Below, piece after piece: positions 24,652 through 33,566 of a stretch of DNA of 64,000 bases (position 1 is its first letter; each line of letters starts with the position of its first letter). Location: assembly GCA_038123275.1 (NCBI GenBank), contig JAYORG010000001.1, positions 62,001-126,000 on the forward strand, read 5' to 3'. This stretch comes from CAJQHT01 sp038123275 (lineage in GTDB: Bacteria > Pseudomonadota > Alphaproteobacteria > Rickettsiales > UBA1997). The notes beneath the pieces were generated by a model. It was not told where the DNA came from. It saw nothing but the letters and a program-made list of their open reading frames with translations, and did not search any database. The position numbers were made by a program, and so were the translations under genes.

Positions 24652-26382
24652 ATGGACATCAATCTAAAAAAGCATAAAGAAGACCTATTATTTGCGCCCT
24701 TAGGAGGTGCAAGTGAAATTGGCATGAATGTAAATCTGTATCATTTAGATGGCAAGTGGTTAATGATTGATCTAGGTCTTGGCTTTGCTAATGGCGTGCC
24801 AGGAATTGATATGTTAGCTCCCGATATTTCCTTTATTAAAGCACAAAAGAAAAATCTAGTTGGCCTTGTAATAACCCACATTCATGAAGATCATTTAGGA
24901 TCAGTTCAATATTTATGGGAAGAGTTGGAAGTTCCAATTTATACATCAAAATTAACGGCTAATTTTTTGCGTGCCAAGTTAGAAGAATATCCATTTGCTC
25001 GCAATGTTAAAATAAATGAAATTAACCCAGATAAAGAGTTAGAATTAGGGCCTTTTAAAATGAAGTTTATTGGCCTAACTCACTCTGTTCCAGAAATGAA
25101 TGCTCTTTTAATTAAGACAAGACATGGTAATGTATTTCATAGTGGTGACTGGAAGTTTGATGATAATCCGGTTGTTGGCAAGGTATCAGAAAAAGAAAAA
25201 ATTAAATCTTATGGTGATAAAGGTGAAGTTTTAGCATTAGTTTGTGACTCAACTAATTCTATGAGCCCTGGAAGATCAAAGTCAGAAGGAGATTTACATA
25301 AAAGTCTAAAAGAGTTGATTATTAAAGAAAAACAAAAAGTTGCAGTAACAACTTTTGCTTCTAATTTAGCTAGAATACAAACTATTAGCCAAGTAGCAGC
25401 CGAGTGTGGTAGAAAAGTAATATTAGCTGGTTTTTCTCTTAGACGATTAATGGAAGTTGGTAAAAAATCAGGTTATTTTAAAGATCTTCCAGATTTTATT
25501 TCCGACAAAGAAATCAGCCTTTATAAACCTCATGAAATTTTAGTTATTTCAACTGGTTGCCAAGGTGAAGAGTTAGCTTCAACTATGAAACTTGCTACTG
25601 ATAATCATCGTTTTATTAAATTTGGTGAGGGTGATACGGTTATTTTCTCTTCTAAAATTATTCCAGGAAATGAGAAAAGCATCTTTAACTTATTTAATCT
25701 TTTTGCTAAAAAAAGAGTTAATATTCTTACAGAAAAGGATCATTTTGTTCATGTTTCAGGACATCCTAATCAAGATGAATTAAAGGAAATGTATGAATTA
25801 GCACAACCAAAAATTGCTATTCCTGTTCATGGTGAATTTGTTCATATTAGGCAGCATTGTGAAATAGCTAGAGAAGCTGGCACTAAAAAGGTAGTAGAAG
25901 TATCTAACGGAGCTGTTGTTTGCTTAAATGAAAAAGACAGTAAAATAGTTGGTTTTGTACCAACTGGATATTTTGGTGTTGATGGTAAACAATTAGTGCC
26001 AATTAATGGTGATATAGTTAAAGCAAGACGCAAACTTTCCTATGCTGGAGTTGTTACGGTTTGTGTGACTGTTAATAAACAAGGTACATTATTAGATCCA
26101 ATAGAGGTTTTATCTTTAGGTGCTTACGACTTTAAAGCTGATGATTTAGCCCTTGAAATGCTAGAAAGAGAGCTTGAAAGGCTAGTTAAATCTACTGCTA
26201 AAGATATGGGTTTAGATAAAAAACAAGGTAAGTTTTTTGGTAAGAAGGGTAATAAGAAGATGGCGTCCAAAGATAAAATTTCCCACACCATGGATAAAAA
26301 TATCAGAACCACTCTCAATAAATTTTTTAGAGATCTTTTGGGTAAAAAGCCAGTATTACAAGTTATTGTCAAAGTGGTTTAG
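24652..26382 (+). CDS. rnj: Ribonuclease J (metallo-beta-lactamase family)
   Basis: RNase J is a zinc-dependent endo/5'-exoribonuclease used by many alphaproteobacteria in mRNA and rRNA processing. From ATG 24652 the protein has 576 residues. The active-site motif THIHEDHLG lies near residue 75, HSGDWKFDD and CDSTNS (beta-CASP start) follow, and HVSGHPNQDEL and PVHGEF are the later metal-site motifs. A TTG two codons upstream is possible but less likely. Confidence 0.93.
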   Translation: MDINLKKHKEDLLFAPLGGASEIGMNVNLYHLDGKWLMIDLGLGFANGVPGIDMLAPDISFIKAQKKNLVGLVITHIHEDHLGSVQYLWEELEVPIYTSKLTANFLRAKLEEYPFARNVKINEINPDKELELGPFKMKFIGLTHSVPEMNALLIKTRHGNVFHSGDWKFDDNPVVGKVSEKEKIKSYGDKGEVLALVCDSTNSMSPGRSKSEGDLHKSLKELIIKEKQKVAVTTFASNLARIQTISQVAAECGRKVILAGFSLRRLMEVGKKSGYFKDLPDFISDKEISLYKPHEILVISTGCQGEELASTMKLATDNHRFIKFGEGDTVIFSSKIIPGNEKSIFNLFNLFAKKRVNILTEKDHFVHVSGHPNQDELKEMYELAQPKIAIPVHGEFVHIRQHCEIAREAGTKKVVEVSNGAVVCLNEKDSKIVGFVPTGYFGVDGKQLVPINGDIVKARRKLSYAGVVTVCVTVNKQGTLLDPIEVLSLGAYDFKADDLALEMLERELERLVKSTAKDMGLDKKQGKFFGKKGNKKMASKDKISHTMDKNIRTTLNKFFRDLLGKKPVLQVIVKVV

Positions 26383-26390
26383 TAATTATT

Positions 26391-26496
26391 AGACTTCTTT
26401 CAAAACTGTAGTAGTTTGATTTTTATTAAATTTATGCCAAAATTTAATCAAAAGCAAGCTGCTACAGTTTTATCTTGTCAGTTTCGAAAGAAGTCT
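26391..26496. repeat. 106-bp imperfect palindromic element
   Basis: Outer arms AGACTTCTTTC (26391-26401) and GAAAGAAGTCT (26486-26496) are exact complements. Further inner pairs occur: AAAACTGTAGTAG (26402-26414) with an ACTGTAGCAG-type complement, and TTTGAT/ATCAAA near the centre. It lies 9 bp after rnj and could terminate that transcript. An open frame runs through it into the next gene, in the manner described for Rickettsia palindromic elements. Confidence 0.8.
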
Positions 26497-26526
26497 ATTG
26501 TTAATAATCAAAATAAAATTTATAAA

Positions 26527-27078
26527 ATGAAAAATTTAACAAATTCAATTTTAGAATTTTGGTTTAGTGATGAGATAAAATCAAAATGGTTTTCTGGTAG
26601 TGCAGATTTTGATGAAGAAATAAAATTAAAATTTTTAGATGACTATAATTTTGTTAAAAATCAGTCAATTGATGAGCTTACTAAGGATAAAAAAGTTGGT
26701 CAAATTTTAGCTCGTATTATTATCTTAGATCAATTTTCAAGAAATATGTTTCGCGGTTCCCCTCAAGCCTTTGCTACTGACAATAAAGCTTTATCCCTAA
26801 CTAAATTTATTCTTAATAACAACATGGATAAAGACATAACCAATAATGAAATGAGGTTTATTTATATGCCTTTAATGCATAGTGAAAATTTGGCAGATCA
26901 AGAATTATGTATAGATTTATTTAAAAAATTAGGTGATAAACAGTCAGAGGATTATGCAATTAGGCATAAAGTTATTATTGAAGAATTTGGTCGTTTTCCG
27001 CACAGAAACAAAATATTGCAAAGAAAGTCAACTGCTGCAGAATTAGAATTTTTAAAACAACCAAACTCATCTTTTTAA
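26527..27078 (+). CDS. DUF924 family protein
   Basis: A 183-residue helical protein. It has NSILEFWFSDEIKSKWF at the start, ILARIIILDQFSRNMFRGS in the middle and FGRFPHRNKIL near the end, the three recognisable blocks of DUF924. The structure is TPR-like and the biochemical role unknown. The frame stays open 37 codons further upstream through a palindromic element, but the family begins at about ATG 26527. Six bases separate it from dxr. Confidence 0.88.
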   Translation: MKNLTNSILEFWFSDEIKSKWFSGSADFDEEIKLKFLDDYNFVKNQSIDELTKDKKVGQILARIIILDQFSRNMFRGSPQAFATDNKALSLTKFILNNNMDKDITNNEMRFIYMPLMHSENLADQELCIDLFKKLGDKQSEDYAIRHKVIIEEFGRFPHRNKILQRKSTAAELEFLKQPNSSF

Positions 27079-27083
27079 GGGAT

Positions 27084-28262
27084 ATGAAAAGGAAGAAAAT
27101 ATCAATTTTTGGATCAAGTGGTAGTATTGGTAAAAGTACTATTGAGGTTTTAAAAAATAACTTAGATGCTTATGAGATAGTGGCTTTAGTAGTAAATAAT
27201 AACGTTGAGGCCTTAATTTCACAGGCGAAATTACTAATTCCAACTTATGCTATTATAAGAAATGAATCTTATTATGAAGAAGTTAAAGAAGCTTTAAAAG
27301 ATTATCCAACAATTGAAGTTAAAAGCGGACAAGAGGCAATTAATAAAATAGCTCGAGTTAAGTGCGATTTATTTATTTGTGCAATTGTCGGTTTATCGGC
27401 TTTAAAACCAACTATCAACGCTATTAAAGTAGGGTCTAATATTGGTCTTGCTAATAAAGAATGTTTAGTTGCTGCTGGAGATATAATGATAAGAGAAGCT
27501 AAAAGAAATAAGGTTAAATTAATTCCAATTGATTCAGAACATAATGCTATTTTCCAAATTTATGAACGTAAGAATCTCAAATTAATAGATAGTATTACCT
27601 TAACTGCTTCTGGTGGTCCATTTTTTAGAATGGCTAAAAAAAATCTAAAAAATATTACCAAAGAACAGGCAATTAAACATCCAAATTGGTCAATGGGAGC
27701 CAAAATATCAGTTGATAGTGCTACTATTATGAATAAGGCGTTAGAGATGATTGAGGCTTATCGATTATTTCCAGTTAATATAGATCAAATTAAAGTAGTA
27801 ATACATCCGGAGTCAATAATTCATGGTTTAGTTGACTACCAAGATGGCTCGACATTATCTATGATGAGTATTCCTGATATGAAAGTGCCTATTTCTTATG
27901 CAATTGGGTACCCTAAAAGGATTAAAATTAAATATCAAAAGTTAGATTTAGCAAAAATAAGATCACTTAATTTTTTTAAAGCTAGGGAAGAAAAATTTAC
28001 TGCTTTAAAATTAGCTAGAAGGGCTTTAAAAATTGGTGGTAATGCTCCAGCAGTTTTAAATGCTGCTAATGAGGTTGCAGTTGCAAGGTTTTTAAATGGT
28101 GAAATATTATTTACAGATATTCTTAAAATAAATATGGAAGTTTTGAAAAAAGTTCCCTATTATGACATTCATTCTTTAGAGGATGTTTTGCAATTTGATC
28201 AAGAGGCCAGAGTAATGGCTCAAAATCTATTAAAAAAAGATGGAACTACTATCACTAATTAG
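27084..28262 (+). CDS. dxr: 1-deoxy-D-xylulose 5-phosphate reductoisomerase
   Basis: Dxr makes MEP in the non-mevalonate isoprenoid pathway. The 392-residue protein has the NADPH motif IFGSSGSIGKSTIEVL, the metal/substrate motif IDSEHNAIFQ, TASGGPFF, the flexible-loop segment HPNWSMGAKISVDSAT and VIHPESIIHGLVDYQDGS. Its presence separates this organism from Rickettsia, which lacks the MEP pathway. It overlaps rseP by 23 bp, the widely conserved dxr-rseP order. Confidence 0.97.
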   Translation: MKRKKISIFGSSGSIGKSTIEVLKNNLDAYEIVALVVNNNVEALISQAKLLIPTYAIIRNESYYEEVKEALKDYPTIEVKSGQEAINKIARVKCDLFICAIVGLSALKPTINAIKVGSNIGLANKECLVAAGDIMIREAKRNKVKLIPIDSEHNAIFQIYERKNLKLIDSITLTASGGPFFRMAKKNLKNITKEQAIKHPNWSMGAKISVDSATIMNKALEMIEAYRLFPVNIDQIKVVIHPESIIHGLVDYQDGSTLSMMSIPDMKVPISYAIGYPKRIKIKYQKLDLAKIRSLNFFKAREEKFTALKLARRALKIGGNAPAVLNAANEVAVARFLNGEILFTDILKINMEVLKKVPYYDIHSLEDVLQFDQEARVMAQNLLKKDGTTITN

Positions 28263-29349
28263 CCATAACCTAATTTCTTTTATTCTAATTTTAACGGTAA
28301 TCGTATTTGTTCATGAATTTGGGCATTACTTTGTTGCACGTAAATGTGGTGTTAAAATTGACGAATTTGCTATTGGTTTTGGCAAAGAATTATTTGGTTT
28401 TAATGACAAAAATGGTACTAGATGGAAATTTTGTTTATTACCATTTGGTGGTTATGTTAAGATGTTTGGCGACCGCAATCCTGCATCAATTGCTGATGGG
28501 CAAAAGATAAAAAAGATGACACAAAAAGAAAAGAAAGTTTCTTTTTATTTTCAAAATGTTTACAAAAGAATGGCCATAGTTTTGGCTGGACCTATTGCTA
28601 ATTTTATTTTAGCAGTTTTTCTTTTCGCTATTATCTTTAGAATTCAAGGTGTTACGACTGTTTTGCCAATAGTAGATGAGTTGGTTAAAGATGGTGCAGC
28701 AATAGAGGTTGGGTTAAAAAAGGGTGATGAAATTATTAAAATACAAGATAAGAAAATTTCTAATTTTTATCAAATTCAAGAAATAATTTATCGCAGTGCT
28801 GATAAAGAATTAGAAATTTTAATTAAAAGAGGTGAGGAAGAAATTCTATTTAATTTAACTCCAAAAGCTTCAATTTCTAAAGATTTTTTTGGTAAAGAAA
28901 TTAAAGTTGGCATGATTGGTGTTCAGGCTGGTCAGTATAAATATGAGAAACTAAATTTAACTCAGTCTTTTTTAAGAGCCAATAAAGAAACTTACAATTT
29001 ATCAATTGCAATTTTAGATGCTATTGGTGACCTTATCATTGGCAAAAGAAGTGTAAAAGAATTAGGGGGGCCAGTTAAAATTGCTGAGTATTCAGGTAAA
29101 TCAGTAGAGAAAGGATTCATTGTAGTTTTGTGGTTTATGGCTATGATCTCTATTAATCTTGGCGTGCTCAATCTTCTTCCTTTGCCTATTTTAGATGGTG
29201 GTCATTTCTTTTATTATGTAATTGAAGCCATTAAAGGCAAACCACTACCTGAAAAAATACAGCAATATGGTTTTCAAGTAGGGTTTGCCCTTATTTTAAC
29301 CTTAATGCTATTTACTACTTACAATGACATTACAGGGCTCTTTAACTAA
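28240..29349 (+). CDS. rseP: RseP-type site-2 membrane metalloprotease
   Basis: An intramembrane zinc protease of 369 residues. The HExxH motif is in VFVHEFGHYFVARKCGVK (about 22-39). A single PDZ domain follows (about 125-200), and the second metal motif is NLLPLPILDGGH near residue 310. Four hydrophobic segments fit the family. It typically cleaves anti-sigma factors and remnant signal peptides. bamA, a frequent downstream neighbour, is absent. Confidence 0.94.
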   Translation: MELLSLISHNLISFILILTVIVFVHEFGHYFVARKCGVKIDEFAIGFGKELFGFNDKNGTRWKFCLLPFGGYVKMFGDRNPASIADGQKIKKMTQKEKKVSFYFQNVYKRMAIVLAGPIANFILAVFLFAIIFRIQGVTTVLPIVDELVKDGAAIEVGLKKGDEIIKIQDKKISNFYQIQEIIYRSADKELEILIKRGEEEILFNLTPKASISKDFFGKEIKVGMIGVQAGQYKYEKLNLTQSFLRANKETYNLSIAILDAIGDLIIGKRSVKELGGPVKIAEYSGKSVEKGFIVVLWFMAMISINLGVLNLLPLPILDGGHFFYYVIEAIKGKPLPEKIQQYGFQVGFALILTLMLFTTYNDITGLFN

Positions 29350-29373
29350 TTATTAACTTTAAATAAAACTAAA

Positions 29374-29673
29374 ATGACTGATATCGTAAATCAAGAAACT
29401 GCCGATCAATTAAAAAGATATGTTGAAACAATTGAAAATTATGAAGCTGAAAAAAAAGAAATTTCTGAAAGATTAAAAGAGGTTTATGATGAGGCTAAAT
29501 CAACTGGTTTTGATCTGAAAACTATTCGTACTTTAATTAAAATTAGAAAAGCCGATCAAGAAAAATTACAAGAAGAAGAATATTTGCTAGAAACTTACAA
29601 AGAAGCTCTTGGTATGATAAGTAAAGAGCCAGAAGCTCCAAAAGAAGAGTATCTAGTTGCTGCCGAAGGTTAG
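29374..29673 (+). CDS. gapR: GapR/DUF2312 nucleoid-associated protein
   Basis: A 99-residue coiled-coil protein. ADQLKRYVETIENYEAEKKE, then KEVYDEAKSTGFDLKTIRTL and IRKADQEKLQEEE match DUF2312 (GapR), an alphaproteobacterial protein that binds overtwisted AT-rich DNA and assists topoisomerases. It is followed by a strong terminator. Confidence 0.93.
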   Translation: MTDIVNQETADQLKRYVETIENYEAEKKEISERLKEVYDEAKSTGFDLKTIRTLIKIRKADQEKLQEEEYLLETYKEALGMISKEPEAPKEEYLVAAEG

Positions 29674-29697
29674 TTTTTGACAGTTCGAGATTAATGA

Positions 29698-29734
29698 CTA
29701 AATATCTACTAACTTTTAGTTAGTAGATATTTAG
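29698..29734. terminator. Hairpin terminator after gapR
   Basis: Perfect 17-bp stem (29698-29714 with 29718-29734) with a 3-nt loop. The T-content on the + side is modest, so termination is likely but not classical. Confidence 0.7.
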
Positions 29735-29772
29735 CTTCAACCCTTCAATAACATCCATTAAGAAATTACAAT

Positions 29773-30605
29773 ATGTCAAAAAGATCAATATCAGAAGAAT
29801 TAGAGCATTCAAACAAGAAAAGTAAAATAGATTTAAAGAAGGATTCAGATTCTGTAGAAGTTGTTAGTGATTCAGATATAGGAAGTCAGACAAATATCAG
29901 TGATGAAAAAGAGCAAAAGCAAAATATGTGGAAATTATTTGATGATGAAAATAAAGGCAATATACAAGATAAATCCTTAGCTATTATTCATAAAGGAGAA
30001 ACCCTGTACAGTAATGTAATTGGGGTGGATATGGATACTGGATGGGGTTGTATTACTCCAGATACTCCAGAAGAAGTTTTGGGTTTATTTACAACTGGAG
30101 TTGATGGATGCACAGTTGTAATATTAAGCAGCCCTGATAACAGATATATATATCTATGTCTCATGATTCAGAAGTTGGTGATGATGAAATAGAGGCAGGG
30201 ATTAATAGGATAAAAGATTTAAGTAATCAAGATGTCGTAATTTTTAAAGTTGCTGCTAATTTAGCTGAGGAGAGGAGAAATAAAGTTGAAGAGGCAGCTA
30301 GAGAGTATAATGTGACTGCAGAAGAACTATTAAAAAATGATAAATGGATGCAAGAAATTGAAGAAGAAATGCAAGAGAGAGTTGATGAATTGGAGGAGTT
30401 AATGGAAGATTATAATGGCGCGGATCCAATAATTGAAATACAAAAACATGGTAAAATTTGCATAACAAGAAATGGCGAAGTTGATTTATTTCCTGGCATG
30501 CAAGAAGATAATATAAAACATAATATAATTCCGTCTCAATCAATTGAGGCAAAAGAAACAAAGGCATTAAGTAGTGCTAAGTCATCTAGTTTAGGTAAAG
30601 GTTAA
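29773..30605 (+). pseudogene. Frameshifted (possibly phase-variable) protein with NLS-like start
   Basis: Two overlapping frames, 29773-30192 and 30156-30605, look like one gene. The first starts MSKRSISEELEHSNKKSK, which has the spacing of a bipartite nuclear localisation signal (KR, ten residues, KKSK), and continues through an acidic linker. The second is highly charged and helical (EERRNKVEEAAREYNV; EEEMQERVDELEELMEDY). The frames meet at an (AT)5 tract at 30144-30153. With four AT units the first frame would run directly into the second, giving 276 residues. No family recognised. Low complexity, charge and the NLS suit a host-directed effector. Confidence 0.65.
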
Positions 30606-30663
30606 ATAATAATATTTACCAGTTTTATTTATCATTTTGGATTTTTTAAAAATTTTGTCTTAA

Positions 30664-32469
30664 TTAGACGGAGTCTTTAATCTTTTGAGCAATTTTTTCC
30701 CCAATACCATCAATCCTACATAAATCTTTAATGGAAGCATCTTTAATCGCTTCAATTGATCCAAAGTGATTTAAAAGAAGTTTTTTCCTTTCCTTACCAA
30801 TATCTAAAATTGTATCTAAGCGTGATTTACTAATTGATTTAGCTCTTTTTTGTCTGTGAGTTGTTATGGCAAAACGATGTGCTTCATCTCTTAAATTTTG
30901 TAAATAATACATTATTGGGTCATCTTTTTTTAGGGTAAAACTTTTTTTACCAACTTGGTGAAAATACTCTTCTCCAGCATTTCTTTTTTTACCTTTTGAG
31001 ATACAGACATATTCTTGGTTTTTAATTCCCAATTGATAAAAAACCTCTTTGGCTATATTTAATTGTGTTTTTCCTCCATCTAATATTACTAAGTCAGGTT
31101 TAATATTATTGCTGTCTTTTAATCTTTTGAAGCGTCTTGTTAAAACTTGCTTCATCATGCTTAAATCATCTCCGGGTGTAACATCTTTATTGGAAATATT
31201 AAATTTACGATAAGAATTTTTAATAAATCCATCTATTCCGGCTGTAATCATGGCGCCAATCATATTGGTGCCACTAATATGGCTATTGTCGTAAACTTCT
31301 ATTCTTTTGGGTATTTCACTTAAATTAAATAAGTTTTTTAATTCGACTAGCCTAGATTTATTGCTCATATTTTGATTAATACGAGTTTGTAATTCTTGAT
31401 TGGCAATTTTAAGTTGGTCTTTTGTAAGGTTAAATTTTATTCCTTTTTGTGGCGTAGTAATAGTAACATTATTTTGGCTTAAATCTTTTAAAAATTCTTC
31501 AATTACGTCTTTTTTATCAATATTAATATTTAAAATAATATTGGTTGGGGGTATTTCATTTAGATAAAATTGTGACATAAAATTAGAGATAATATCTTTG
31601 TCTAAATCGTCCTTATTAATATTAATAAAATATGGTTTTGAGCCATAATTATATCCAGATCTATAAAATGAAATATAAGCGCAGGCTAAATTATTTTTGC
31701 GAGTTAAGGTTATTATGTCACTATTTCCTAATTCTTGAATATTAATATTTTGTTTATTTTGAATTGAGGAAATAGCTTTAATTCTATCTCTTATAATTGC
31801 AGCTTTTTCATAATCAAATTTTTTACTTAAGTGATCCATTTTTTTGGCCAATTCTTCTTGGATCTTATTATTTTTACCTCTTAAAAAATTAAGAGCCTCA
31901 TTAATTAATTCTTGATATTTGCTTTTGGAAATAAAGTTAACGCATGGTGCGCTACATCTTTTAATTTGATATTCTAGGCAAGGTTTATTTCTATTTTTAA
32001 ATTCGCTATTTGAGCAGCTTCTAAGTAAAAAACTCTTTTTTAGCACATCAATAGTTTGATCAACATGATAGCCACTAGCAAATGGTCCAAAGTAGTAGTT
32101 TTGTTTATTTTTTTTACCACGATGTTTGGAAATTTTACCAAAATCTTCTCTGCTAACTTCAATGTAAGGAAATGTTTTGCCGTCGCGAAGTAATATGTTG
32201 TAACGTGGCATTAATTTTTTAATTACATTACATTCAAGTAATAAGGCTTCTGATTCTTTTAGGGTTTGAATTATTTCGATAGAATCAGCCAAAGAAGTCA
32301 TTTTCTTAATTCTGATATTAAGAAGATTTTCCTTCGTGTAACTTGATAACCTTTTTCTTAAATTTTTAGCTTTTCCCACATAAAGGGCTTTGTGATTTTT
32401 ATCAAAGAACTGATAAACTCCTGGAGAATTTGGTGCTTTAGAGATTTGTTTTTTTAGTTCTTCTTTCAT
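30664..32469 (-). CDS. uvrC: Excinuclease ABC subunit C
   Basis: UvrC makes both incisions in nucleotide excision repair. The 601-residue protein has the GIY-YIG nuclease domain (GVYQFF...ALYVGKAKNLRKRL, about 18-44), a CLEYQIKRCSAPC cysteine cluster, the UVR motif FDYEKAAIIRDRI, the RNase H-like C-terminal nuclease with LVILDGGKTQLNIA, and two helix-hairpin-helix motifs at the end (FGSIEAIKDASIKDLCRIDG). Complete by length. Confidence 0.97.
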   Translation of the reverse strand: MKEELKKQISKAPNSPGVYQFFDKNHKALYVGKAKNLRKRLSSYTKENLLNIRIKKMTSLADSIEIIQTLKESEALLLECNVIKKLMPRYNILLRDGKTFPYIEVSREDFGKISKHRGKKNKQNYYFGPFASGYHVDQTIDVLKKSFLLRSCSNSEFKNRNKPCLEYQIKRCSAPCVNFISKSKYQELINEALNFLRGKNNKIQEELAKKMDHLSKKFDYEKAAIIRDRIKAISSIQNKQNINIQELGNSDIITLTRKNNLACAYISFYRSGYNYGSKPYFININKDDLDKDIISNFMSQFYLNEIPPTNIILNINIDKKDVIEEFLKDLSQNNVTITTPQKGIKFNLTKDQLKIANQELQTRINQNMSNKSRLVELKNLFNLSEIPKRIEVYDNSHISGTNMIGAMITAGIDGFIKNSYRKFNISNKDVTPGDDLSMMKQVLTRRFKRLKDSNNIKPDLVILDGGKTQLNIAKEVFYQLGIKNQEYVCISKGKKRNAGEEYFHQVGKKSFTLKKDDPIMYYLQNLRDEAHRFAITTHRQKRAKSISKSRLDTILDIGKERKKLLLNHFGSIEAIKDASIKDLCRIDGIGEKIAQKIKDSV

Positions 32470-32472
32470 TAA

Positions 32473-32667
32473 TTATGTCTTAAATCTTTTTTCAACTGCT
32501 TCAACCTCTTGTTTAGTATGGATCATAATATCTTTAATACAAGATATAAGCTTGTCAGTTTTTTCAAGCTCACTAGGATGCAATAATTTAGTTTCTATTG
32601 ATATTTTATGTAATTCTTCAATAAATTTATAAGCGGATTTTTCAAGTGATGATATATTTTGTGACAT
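32473..32667 (-). CDS. Small protein of unknown function upstream of uvrC
   Basis: A 64-residue helical, charged ORF (MSQNISSLEKSAYKF) that stops 3 bp before uvrC and so probably shares its transcript. An in-frame ATG 12 codons upstream is also possible. No signal peptide, no membrane segment and no recognised family. Confidence 0.5.
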   Translation of the reverse strand: MSQNISSLEKSAYKFIEELHKISIETKLLHPSELEKTDKLISCIKDIMIHTKQEVEAVEKRFKT

Positions 32668-32703
32668 GATTTTGTGAATTCTAGTTATTAAAATTGGTGC
32701 CAA

Positions 32704-33003
32704 GGGAAAGTAACGAATCTACAAACTAGACTAACTGCGTCATTACAGCGCAGCCCTTCCCCTTGACATAACTAGATTAAACATAATCAAGAATATGTAA
32801 GCACTTTATAACGCTATGCCAAGGCGGTTTGTGGACTCGTTAAATCCATTAATAAGCTAAAATTGAAAATAGTTCTAAGTCAAACCATATCAATAACATA
32901 GCCTTAAATTGTGTCATTTTGAAAGTTTTATTAAAAAATACAAGGGGATTTTATTAAATGGTTGTTTTCTTTTACTTTACGGATTCTTTTATGCTTATGT
33001 AAG
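32704..33003. other. Intergenic region with a long-range inverted repeat and inner hairpin
   Basis: No ORF of note. A 15-nt arm at 32712-32726 pairs with 32827-32841 with two mismatches (both tolerable as G-U in RNA). Between them CTGCG (32735-32739) pairs with CGCAG (32749-32753). The segment is visibly richer in G and C than its surroundings. It could be a structured non-coding RNA or a decayed palindromic element; I cannot match it to tmRNA, 6S, SRP or RNase P RNA by eye. Confidence 0.4.
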
Positions 33004-33048
33004 GTAAAATCTAAAAACAATTAATAATTGTTTTTTTAACGATTTTAC
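33004..33048. repeat. Palindromic repeat element, copy 1 (with 39109-39153)
   Basis: A 45-bp palindrome: GTAAAATC paired with GATTTTAC outside, and AAAAACAATTA with TAATTGTTTTT inside, centred at 33024. The right edge carries the stop codon of the minus-strand gene that ends at 33045, so it probably also terminates that transcript. A second copy with a paired base change lies at 39109-39153. Confidence 0.85.
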
Positions 33049-33332
33049 TCCATTTCAAAGATGCGTTTTTTATTGGTTTCTAAATCTAGAACTTCCAATC
33101 TAGTTCCATTAAAAGAACTTTCAATTTCTAACACTTCAACATCATGATAGCTATCTGTACTCCAATCAAAAATAGTAATTTCTAAATTTTCTCTAACTAA
33201 ATTACCATCACCAATATCAATTGAGGTATTATTATCATAATCAAAACCACTCCAGGCAAAAGCATTTGTGGTTAATAGAACTAATAATAGTAATATGGTT
33301 GCTAGTTTGGATTTTGAGAAAAACATTGACAT
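33045..33332 (-). CDS. Small exported protein, DUF5334-like
   Basis: A 95-residue protein with a clear signal peptide (FFSKSKLATILLLLVLLTTN, cleavage near AFA, about residue 26) and a short beta-rich mature part: WSGFDYDNNTSIDIGDGNLV, then a DWSTDSYHDVEVLEI segment and a final LETNKKRIFEME. The WSG(F/Y)DYD start and GNLVR segment resemble DUF5334, a small periplasmic family of alphaproteobacteria, by memory only. Its stop lies in a palindromic repeat. Confidence 0.7.
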   Translation of the reverse strand: MSMFFSKSKLATILLLLVLLTTNAFAWSGFDYDNNTSIDIGDGNLVRENLEITIFDWSTDSYHDVEVLEIESSFNGTRLEVLDLETNKKRIFEME

Positions 33333-33458
33333 TTTTTAAGTTTGTGGTTTGATATGCGTGGGTTATTAACCTTAATTATTGGTTAGTAATATCTTCCTTT
33401 TTTAAGAAACTAGCTAATATTGAATTAATGTCAAATTAATTTAGAGTTCTGTTTCACT

Positions 33459-33535
33459 CGGGGCGTGGCGCAGTCTGGTAGCGCACCTGGTTTGGGACCA
33501 GGGGGCCGGAGGTTCGAATCCTCTCGCCCCGACCA
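33459..33535 (+). tRNA. tRNA-Pro (anticodon UGG)
   Basis: A 77-nt cloverleaf. The acceptor stem CGGGGCG pairs with CGCCCCG over 7 bp, with an A discriminator and encoded CCA. The anticodon stem CCTGG/CCAGG holds the loop TTTGGGA, giving anticodon TGG. The T-arm has GGTTCGAATCC. It lies 31 bp before rnpA. Confidence 0.97.
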
Positions 33536-33566
33536 GCTTTTCCAATATTAGGTAATTTAAAAGCTT

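Noticed and set aside
32704..32841. tmRNA, 6S or RNase P RNA in the GC-richer intergenic segment
   Set aside because: None of the conserved sequence marks of these RNAs is visible; only generic hairpins are seen.
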